Assembly: GCA_021545665.1 (NCBI GenBank)
Contig: JAJRTX010000113.1
Coordinates: 1-11,382 of the forward strand
Reading direction: 5' to 3'
Origin: Zetaproteobacteria bacterium
Lineage (GTDB): Bacteria; Pseudomonadota; Zetaproteobacteria; Mariprofundales; Mariprofundaceae
DNA: 11,382 bases
A program made the translations under genes and the position numbers. The notes under the pieces were generated by a model. The model saw only the letters and a program-made list of their open reading frames with translations. It was not told where the DNA came from and did no database searches. Shown here piece by piece: positions 5,965 to 11,382 of this stretch (position 1 is the first letter of the stretch; each line of letters opens with the position of its first letter).

Positions 5965-6526
5965 ATCGTCTTACCTCTTTTTGCAAAAACGTCAATATGC
6001 TGTTAGCAAGGGCCAACTGGTCCTGTGCGCTGGCCATGTCCCCCTCGACCAGCATCCGCTTGGCCAACGAGACAGCATCTACCCCCCGCTGCAAGTGTGC
6101 CTTGAGCCGATCCTTGGTGGCTGTGGTAATCACCGCATCCGCCCGGCAAGCCCCGTTCGCAACAGTATTCCCGCATAACCCCTGTACCGTCCCGGCCAGC
6201 GCGGTAATATCCGCTGCCGTGACCGCAATCGCGTCCTGTACGCTGTCCACGGTGGGCCGCGAAACGCAGCCCGGCAACATGATCAACGGCAGCACAAGAG
6301 CCGCCCAGATCATGGCATTGCCCCGCATCTTGCCGATCATCCGGCGTGTGGCCAGGGCCTGGTAGTCCTTCAAAAAGCTCAACACCGCCCCGCCGGCCAA
6401 TACCCACCAGCTGGCCTCGGCGATATCGCGCCATGAGGTCACGCCTTCCATCTGGAACAGGGCGATAAACCCGGTAACAAACCCGATCAGCGCGGCAATC
6501 AGCGCGCCGGTAACTGTTTCTTTCAT
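5888..6526 (-). CDS. Holin-like membrane domain fused in frame to a lipobox lipoprotein, 212 aa
   Basis: The ATG at 6526 follows GAGGG at good spacing. Residues 5-24 (VTGALIAALIGFVTGFIALF) and 39-53 (WWVLAGGAVLSFL) look like two membrane helices of a small phage holin, ending in a basic stretch ATRRMIGKMRGN. Without any stop, the frame continues into a signal-peptide-like segment, IWAALVLPLIM, and a lipobox, LPGC with C87, followed by an alpha-helical domain. Internal ATGs at M63, M67 and M72 (6340, 6328, 6313) could start a separate lipoprotein. Only M72 has a weak GGGG upstream. The frame may therefore make a holin-like protein and an outer-membrane lipoprotein, or one fusion. The last 30 residues overlap the next gene and look unlike the rest, so the true end may be near 5976. 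Functional labels are inferred from topology and position. Confidence 0.6.
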   Translation of the reverse strand: MKETVTGALIAALIGFVTGFIALFQMEGVTSWRDIAEASWWVLAGGAVLSFLKDYQALATRRMIGKMRGNAMIWAALVLPLIMLPGCVSRPTVDSVQDAIAVTAADITALAGTVQGLCGNTVANGACRADAVITTATKDRLKAHLQRGVDAVSLAKRMLVEGDMASAQDQLALANSILTFLQKEVRRYGRTAGTEAAGYRTGDYRHPAIAWG

Positions 6527-6536
6527 GTCGTTTCCC

Positions 6537-6899
6537 TCACAGTATGCGCTCGACTCGGCAGCCGGTCGTGCGGTGACAGCGTATTTTCTGGTCTATTTCC
6601 TCGATAGCGTTCCTGATTTCCTCGATATCCTCCTGCGCGATCCGGTCATTAGGGTCGTTGCGCAGGTCTCTCGATGCCTGTCTCAGTTCGCTTTTCAGGC
6701 TGGCCTTGCGATTGATCAGGATTTCGATGGCGGTCGTGGTCTGATAGGTCGCCAATTGCTGCCTGATCTGCTCAAGATCAGAGGCAAACAGCGGCCTGCC
6801 GATTCCCAGCATTGTCCAGCCGCCCACCACGATAGCGGCAATGGTGCCAACGCTTAATCCTATGACTGTGTTTTGCGTAATTTCCCGCGCCTTGATCAT
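6537..6899 (-). CDS. Inner-membrane coiled-coil protein, spanin- or holin-like, 120 aa
   Basis: First gene of the lysis cassette. It has one N-terminal membrane helix (TVIGLSVGTIAAIVVGGWTM, residues 11-30), then a long charged helical region (about 40-105) rich in Glu, Arg, Gln and Asp with coiled-coil character, and a short basic tail containing two cysteines (C108, C114). A single N-terminal anchor plus periplasmic coiled coil is the topology of Rz-type inner-membrane spanins. The lipoprotein encoded in the next gene could be its outer-membrane partner. The ATG at 6899 has only a weak CGGGA upstream, and the stop lies ten bases before the next start. Spanin assignment is by topology only; a pinholin-type or structural membrane protein is possible. 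Confidence 0.55.
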   Translation of the reverse strand: MIKAREITQNTVIGLSVGTIAAIVVGGWTMLGIGRPLFASDLEQIRQQLATYQTTTAIEILINRKASLKSELRQASRDLRNDPNDRIAQEDIEEIRNAIEEIDQKIRCHRTTGCRVERIL

Positions 6900-6950
6900 C
6901 GTCCCGTTACCATATCCGTTGTCATAAATTTCCGTTATTGGCCTTTTGCT

Positions 6951-6959
6951 ATGATACCA
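6951..6959 (-). promoter_or_regulatory. Possible extended -10 promoter ahead of the lysis cassette
   Basis: In the 108-bp gap 6900-7007 the minus strand carries TGGTATCAT: an extended -10 TGn followed by TATCAT, which matches TATAAT at five of six positions. No good -35 lies 16-18 bp upstream, which extended -10 promoters can tolerate. Start of transcription would be near 6945, leaving a leader of about 45 bases. No terminator hairpin is seen in the gap, so late read-through is also possible. Confidence 0.3.
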
Positions 6960-7007
6960 AATTGCTCTGTTTCGAGTGTATTGGCTCCATAGCTTAGCTT
7001 CATGTCT

Positions 7008-9284
7008 CTATTCATTTTCTAGCTTGCTGATATCTTCAGGGATGGATATCTGCGTAAGCGCACCCCCCATAAGCCGAATAATTTCTCCATTTGAATTTGG
7101 CAATCCAGATCCTATCAACACTCTTCTGCCGAATGACGATAAATAAAATTGGGCAACAATTTCACTACGAACAAATGTCATTAATGCAGATGCTTGCATT
7201 TTCTTGAGAGAAGAAACAGCTTCTGCGGCCTGAATTGATGTTCCGGCGTCAGCAACCATCCCAAATGCCCTGGAAACCACTTCAGCATCAGCAATTATCT
7301 TTCTATCAGACGTTGAAAGATGTCGCCACATACCACTTCGCTTCAGTTCCTTTATTCTACCGGAAAGAACTTCGCGGTTTACATTGAGTGTATTTTTGCC
7401 CTGTGTAACAACCCCGTCCCATGCCCATTCAAGGATGCCAGCTCTTAAAGAGTCTTTCATCCCCTTTGTTTTCATTGCAGCAGCAGCTAATGTTTCTGCT
7501 TTTCTCGGGTCTGCTGACCTGATTAGTGAGTCAATAAAGTTTTTATTTGTTATTTGTCTTTCAGCAATATCATCCACGCCAACAGAATTTATCCTGTCAA
7601 GCCCTTGAATAACAGAGCGCCACATTTTTTGATCGGATCTCGGGATAAGAACATCGAGAGTTTCCTGATCAAATTTTGAGAATTTTTTTGAAGCAAGAGA
7701 AGGGTCTGAAAGCAAATCTGTGTAGAACGAGTCAACAAATTCATTCCACCTTTTAGGCGATATAGTGCTTCTTATCGACAACAGGTGATCAACCTGCCCT
7801 GGTTTTGCATATGTCTTTACAAGGTCAGCAGGGTTCTGGCTCTTTGCAGCAGCTATAATTGGTGCCTTTTCAAGAGTAGAAAACCTTTCAGATGCCGCCT
7901 TGTTGGCTTTCGCCCATGCCTCCCTGAAAACCTTATTTGCGTTCGTTGGGCTATCAAGAACCCTATTAACTGACTTAAGCAAATCAGTTGCTTGCCCTGT
8001 AAGCTGGTCTGGTCTGGCCCCTGGTTCTACATGCTGCAAAGCATATAGTTGAGTACGGACATTTCGTATCTGGTCAGTTATAGACAATGGGCGACCATTG
8101 CTTAATTGAATTGGCCCCTGTATCGCTCTAAGAGCCTTTATCTGTGCTTTTATTTTTGGATCGACAATCCCCTTTGCCCCCTTCAATAAGTCACCTGCTG
8201 TATTAAAGATTGGGGAAAAATCAAACATTGGTTCTTCTATTGATCTTGCTGCTTTATATAGCCCTGATACAATATTTCTTGATGCAACAGAATATTCTTC
8301 CACTCCTTTTTGTAATGCCGCACCCCCCTTGCTCATCGCTGTCCCTTTCTTCCCAATAGTGCCAATAAATTCATCAGATAAACGCTTCATGCCTGATTGG
8401 ACACGGGAAACTGTTTTTAATATGGCGCTTTGATCTGATCTTTTCGCTACCGCCGTATTAAGCTTTTCAGCAAGAAGCCTATAACGCCTCCTTAACCCAG
8501 GAAGCAATGCCGCAGATTGGCGCTCCGTAAGTGTTATTGCAGGGTTGTCAGTTACCAAAGCAGGCGTAAGCATATCAGCTATTTCAGGGTCTATCCGTTT
8601 TGCTGCCTGTATTGTTGAAAGACCTTCTTCGCCAACCCGTAAAGCCCCTCGCCCAGTAGCGATATTCTTTGCTGCAACAAACGGAGATACAGCAAACCCG
8701 CCAATGGCGGAAAATCCGCCTTCTGTTAGGGCTTCACCGAATATTCCGGATGGCGGCTGTGCCTGAACTCCTGAAATAGATTGTCCAGCTTGCTCAACAA
8801 TTTCTCCGGTTAGTGCGCCAAGTGCTTGCCTCCCTATAGTCGCTGGGATGCTTCCCCCAGATGTCATTATCGCCATTGCTGTTTCTGCAACGATAGCTTC
8901 AGCAGAAGGGGCAATAGCTTCACCGATATCAGTTATATCAAATCCATCAGGCTCAATAAGCTTCCATTGAGATTGCTCTGACTCTCTCCACATGAGGGTA
9001 TCTTCATCAAACCCAAGGACAGCAGATTCTGGCATGATTTTTATTTCGCCATCATGGAATATTTTCTTTATTCTAAGTCTCTTCTCTTCCAGATTATCTC
9101 CACGAGAAAGGTAGAGCCTTAATCCTGGTCCAGCAGTATTTTTTGGGTCGAAATTAGCCCCTAGAGTTTTTAGCGCAGCTTTTGCTCCGCCAGTAAGCAA
9201 TTCTTCTGCCATTTCCCCAGAATCATATTCAGGGGTTTCGGTTGACAGTATTTCGTCAGCCATTGATGCAGAATCGTACCCCAT
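7008..9284 (-). CDS. Large phage virion/ejection-type protein, 758 aa, family not identified
   Basis: No domain recognised with confidence. The start overlaps the preceding stop by one base (TAATG at 9286-9282), with AAGG about ten bases upstream. The N-terminus is acidic, with a repeated D-S/A-x-E-M-A-E-E-L-like pattern (SMADEIL, then EMAEELL). Residues about 130-205 are rich in Ala, Gly and Ile, with potentially membrane-active stretches (AETAMAIMTSGGSIPATIG, then GGFSAIGGFAVSPFVAA). The remainder is long, helical and basic. Size, position as third of three coupled genes after a Gly-rich ejection-like protein, and placement before lysis genes resemble the internal proteins of podoviruses that are ejected with DNA. 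That role is inference. Its base composition is clearly more AT-rich than the lysis genes beside it. Confidence 0.6.
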   Translation of the reverse strand: MGYDSASMADEILSTETPEYDSGEMAEELLTGGAKAALKTLGANFDPKNTAGPGLRLYLSRGDNLEEKRLRIKKIFHDGEIKIMPESAVLGFDEDTLMWRESEQSQWKLIEPDGFDITDIGEAIAPSAEAIVAETAMAIMTSGGSIPATIGRQALGALTGEIVEQAGQSISGVQAQPPSGIFGEALTEGGFSAIGGFAVSPFVAAKNIATGRGALRVGEEGLSTIQAAKRIDPEIADMLTPALVTDNPAITLTERQSAALLPGLRRRYRLLAEKLNTAVAKRSDQSAILKTVSRVQSGMKRLSDEFIGTIGKKGTAMSKGGAALQKGVEEYSVASRNIVSGLYKAARSIEEPMFDFSPIFNTAGDLLKGAKGIVDPKIKAQIKALRAIQGPIQLSNGRPLSITDQIRNVRTQLYALQHVEPGARPDQLTGQATDLLKSVNRVLDSPTNANKVFREAWAKANKAASERFSTLEKAPIIAAAKSQNPADLVKTYAKPGQVDHLLSIRSTISPKRWNEFVDSFYTDLLSDPSLASKKFSKFDQETLDVLIPRSDQKMWRSVIQGLDRINSVGVDDIAERQITNKNFIDSLIRSADPRKAETLAAAAMKTKGMKDSLRAGILEWAWDGVVTQGKNTLNVNREVLSGRIKELKRSGMWRHLSTSDRKIIADAEVVSRAFGMVADAGTSIQAAEAVSSLKKMQASALMTFVRSEIVAQFYLSSFGRRVLIGSGLPNSNGEIIRLMGGALTQISIPEDISKLENE

Positions 9285-10528
9285 TATTTTACGCCTTGTA
9301 TCGCCCGCAATCTTGTAATTGCCTTTCTAGTGCTTTTTTCGTCAACTCCAGCAGACTTGAATTCGTCAATTATTTCTACAAGTCCTTCTTTTGAATTAAG
9401 GTCAAAAGGATAATCAATTCTTGGATTCCTTTTTGCTACTTGGAACCTTGTTACCCATGATTCCTCGTAAAGCTGCTTCATCGCGCCAATAACTTGTGGA
9501 TATGACTTTGCTAAATCAGCAGGCCCTGTAATAGTGTCTATCACACCAACCGCCCTGCTTGCGATTTCTCGTTCCGTCTCAGACAGTCTTTTCCCCCTTT
9601 CTCCTGTAACAATTGGGATAATCCTGCCGCGAATCACCTGAAGTTGAGTTTGCATAGCAGCTATTTCTTCAGGCGATGCGCCAGATACTGCATTTGAAAA
9701 CACATCTGCAAGCTCATCTTGCCCGAGAGTAGATAGAACTCCAGCTCCGATCATGCCTATTTTACCCGTTACACCAGCCGTTCCTGGGACGCTTATGACT
9801 TCTGGCAATGCATTTGAAATCATTTCAGAGATTTCAGCAGATGACGTAACCGTATCAACATCAGCTTGGTACGCTTTTCCGATCTGCGAATCAGTCCTTG
9901 GGTCGCTCCGTGGATCAAATTCAGTAGTCCCGGTAACAGTCCCTTTCTTAACTTCGATATTTTTCAATATTGTATTGTACTCTTCTTGATTAATTGAGCC
10001 GGATTCAAGTAGCGCGTCAAGATTTTTTTGGCTTCCAGTTTTCTCGCTCCCCCTCTTTTCCAGAAATCCGCTCATTACCCCTGCAAGTGCTGCGGCTTCC
10101 TGCTCGTCGAACATTCCATCAGGCCCCCGCGCTTTATTTAACTGGTCGAGTGCTCCCGGCCCTCCTTGGGCAACAACAGCCTTGTCGATAGTGGCATTGA
10201 AAGCGGCAAGATCATTGTCCTGCTCATACTGGCTGAATGCCTGCTGAGTTGTTTTCGCAAACATCTCTACACGCTTTTCTTCAGTTTCCTGAATGGTTTT
10301 TCTCAGATCGGCATCAGCCTTCATCTGCTCGCGTTTTTCTTTCGCCGCCCGTGCCGCCTTCATGGCTGGCAATGCTTCTAATTCAGCATCCATCAAAGCA
10401 GCTTGCTTTTCTTCAAGCGCAAGCCGCGACTCATTCCGTCGCTCCGCCATCCGCATCGCCTTGCCGCGATAATAGTTGGTAACCGGCTCGGCAAGAACCT
10501 GATTTGCATATGCGTTATATACGCCCAT
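9284..10528 (-). CDS. Phage virion/ejection-type helical protein, 414 aa
   Basis: No family recognised with confidence. I take the ATG at 10528, which overlaps the previous stop as TAATG and has GGGAG about seven bases upstream, rather than the TTG five codons earlier. Residues 1-12 (MGVYNAYANQVL) repeat a motif from the C-terminus of the preceding protein. Residues about 20-105 are a highly charged Glu/Lys/Arg/Ala helix, probably coiled coil. The rest is soluble and mixed helical, with an Ala/Gly-rich segment near 235-265 (VPGTAGVTGKIGMIGAGVL) that could insert in membranes. It is the middle gene of three coupled late genes. A structural or DNA-ejection role is inferred from context. Confidence 0.6.
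   Translation of the reverse strand: MGVYNAYANQVLAEPVTNYYRGKAMRMAERRNESRLALEEKQAALMDAELEALPAMKAARAAKEKREQMKADADLRKTIQETEEKRVEMFAKTTQQAFSQYEQDNDLAAFNATIDKAVVAQGGPGALDQLNKARGPDGMFDEQEAAALAGVMSGFLEKRGSEKTGSQKNLDALLESGSINQEEYNTILKNIEVKKGTVTGTTEFDPRSDPRTDSQIGKAYQADVDTVTSSAEISEMISNALPEVISVPGTAGVTGKIGMIGAGVLSTLGQDELADVFSNAVSGASPEEIAAMQTQLQVIRGRIIPIVTGERGKRLSETEREIASRAVGVIDTITGPADLAKSYPQVIGAMKQLYEESWVTRFQVAKRNPRIDYPFDLNSKEGLVEIIDEFKSAGVDEKSTRKAITRLRAIQGVK
10502..10519. repeat. 18-bp direct repeat, copy 1 (N-terminus of the 414-aa gene)
   Basis: Plus-strand ATTTGCATATGCGTTATA. It is identical to 10570-10587, 68 bp away, and encodes YNAYAN on the minus strand at residues 4-9 of the 414-aa protein. Confidence 0.85.
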
Positions 10529-11382
10529 TATGACTCCCACCAAGGCAACTGAGCTGCCTGGTTGATCGCATTTGCATATGCGTTATACGCGCCCTGCTGC
10601 CCATAGGCGGCAGAAATTGCTGCATTGGAGGCATTGTTTGCAATGCCTGTTCCTGCGTTGACTGCTGCTGTTGCGCTTCCTGTCACGCCAACCTGCCCAA
10701 GTCCTGCGATATTGGATATCCGATTGTACACATTCCTGTATTCATTCGATGCATAGTCCTGCCCGTATCGGATCGCCCTTCTGGCAAATCCTCCTGACAA
10801 TAGACCACCTCTCGCAGCAGCACTTGTTTCAAGTGCTCTTTGTCCTTCCTTGAACCGAAAATTATATCCGGGGTCGGTTCTGAAGTTATACCCGCCGGGA
10901 GCGCCTCCGGGATTTTCCGGAGTGCTGCCATCAGCATTTACAACCGATGGGGCATCCAGTCCCGTCATGCTCACCAATGCATCGAGCGCCTTGTATCCTG
11001 ACTCGCGGTACGGGCGGAAATCTTCACGAGCAATATCGCGGGACTCCTCAAGGTACTGGATTGCCCGCTCATTGCCCAACGCAGCCAGTTTGGCCGCATC
11101 AGTAGCCCCTTTTGCGCCAAGAATCCCGCTGATAATTGATGCGCCTGAGCCAACAATGAGCTTCCCGTATTTGTCCCAGAACGACTTAGGAGCGTTACTT
11201 GATGGCGGAGAAGTCCCGCCAGAAGGGGTGCTCCCTCCGCCGCCAGCCGCCACTGATTGGCCAGGCGCTATCGGCGAAGTCGTGCCAGGGATGTCGCCGA
11301 AAGGGTCGCCAAGGTCAACGCCGCCAAATGGATTATCCGGCGTTTGAGTGCCGGGGACCACGCCTCCAGCCGCCGGGGGTCC
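10528..11382 (-). CDS. Podovirus DNA-transfer/injection-type protein, 5' end beyond the window (284 residues visible)
   Basis: The frame is open to the right edge. A GTG at 11361 could be read as a start, but the upstream codons continue the same Gly/Pro-rich composition, so I treat the gene as partial. The visible N-terminal part (about 1-65) is Gly, Pro and Ser rich. It is followed by KYGKLIVGSGASIISGILGAKG, a hydrophobic, possibly membrane-active segment. The best landmark is the block DPGYNFRFKEGQRALETSAA, continuing with ARGGLLSGG and YGQDYASNEYRNVYNR, which I recognise from phage proteins often annotated as DNA transfer or tail-associated injection proteins. The C-terminus is Ala/Asn/Gly rich, with repeated AYGQQGAYNAYANAINQ, and ends in PWWES. 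It probably contributes to DNA ejection. The stop overlaps the next start (TAATG). Confidence 0.65.
   Translation of the reverse strand, partial: GPPAAGGVVPGTQTPDNPFGGVDLGDPFGDIPGTTSPIAPGQSVAAGGGGSTPSGGTSPPSSNAPKSFWDKYGKLIVGSGASIISGILGAKGATDAAKLAALGNERAIQYLEESRDIAREDFRPYRESGYKALDALVSMTGLDAPSVVNADGSTPENPGGAPGGYNFRTDPGYNFRFKEGQRALETSAAARGGLLSGGFARRAIRYGQDYASNEYRNVYNRISNIAGLGQVGVTGSATAAVNAGTGIANNASNAAISAAYGQQGAYNAYANAINQAAQLPWWES
10570..10587. repeat. 18-bp direct repeat, copy 2 (C-terminus of the Gly-rich upstream gene)
   Basis: Second perfect copy of the same 18-mer. It also encodes YNAYAN on the minus strand, in the reading frame of the upstream protein, about 20 residues before its end. The two copies sit on either side of the TAATG gene junction. 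Confidence 0.85.

Noticed and set aside
6935..7003. 22-codon minus-strand ORF in the gap before the lysis cassette
   Set aside because: It has an ATG and a stop but no Shine-Dalgarno sequence and no recognisable peptide; an ORF of this length is expected by chance.
9284..10543. TTG start at 10543 for the 414-aa protein
   Set aside because: The ATG at 10528 gives the same TAATG junction as the next gene and is correctly placed behind GGGAG.
10850..11347. 165-aa plus-strand open frame
   Set aside because: It is antisense to the Gly/Pro-rich ejection-like gene; the opposite strand of such codons rarely contains stops. The peptide looks like low-complexity shadow.
10528..11361. GTG at 11361 as a genuine start
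   Set aside because: The upstream codons to the window edge are open and continue the Gly/Pro-rich composition, with no ribosome site before the GTG.
1..11382. CRISPR array, tRNA or rRNA genes, insertion sequence, diversity-generating retroelement
   Set aside because: Reading both strands showed no regularly spaced repeats, tRNA-like cloverleaf, transposase, reverse transcriptase or template repeat.

Overview
This window is a piece of a tailed-phage or prophage genome. It combines a Cro-type repressor, a phage SF2 helicase, a three-gene recombination module, a lysis cassette and virion ejection-type proteins in 11.4 kb with almost no intergenic space. The lipobox protein, the goose-type/SLT-like muralytic enzyme and the spanin-like protein point to a Gram-negative, probably proteobacterial, host. 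Three large successive genes of the short-tailed-phage ejection-protein kind next to lysis genes suggest a podovirus, perhaps related to the epsilon15/BPP-1 group. That placement is inference; no marker gene settles it.

Layout: (1) Positions 1-1862, leftward early operon: cro, the DEAH helicase, a 71-aa unknown and a tiny terminal ORF, each overlapping the next. (2) Positions 1863-2014, divergent control region with a 17-bp perfect palindrome, extra half-sites and a leftward promoter. There is no CI-type repressor gene between the divergent operons. (3) Positions 2015-5204, rightward recombination operon: SMC/SbcC-like ATPase, RecE-like PD-(D/E)XK exonuclease, and a conserved phage protein that may be the annealing protein. 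Two tandem hairpin terminators follow at 5228-5294. (4) Positions 5306-6899, leftward lysis cassette: spanin-like membrane/coiled-coil protein, holin-like plus lipoprotein fusion, 63-aa protein, transglycosylase. (5) Positions 7008-11382, leftward virion proteins joined by TAATG stop-start overlaps; the first one runs off the right edge.

The most striking observation is in the helicase. Its reading frame breaks exactly inside Walker A. The break coincides with a canonical -1 slippery heptamer (G GGA AAA), a 6-nt spacer and a 15-bp interrupted stem-loop. A -1 slip restores the GSGKT motif and joins 35 N-terminal codons to a 425-residue helicase body, giving 460 aa. Either this is programmed -1 frameshifting that switches a helicase on at its ATP-binding loop, or it is a one-base A-run deletion. 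The stem-loop at the right distance favours the former but does not prove it.

Other points of interest are the operator array without a neighbouring cI, the in-frame holin-lipoprotein fusion with internal starts, a possible second A-run indel at the end of that fusion, an 18-bp repeat spanning a gene junction, and abrupt base-composition steps between modules.
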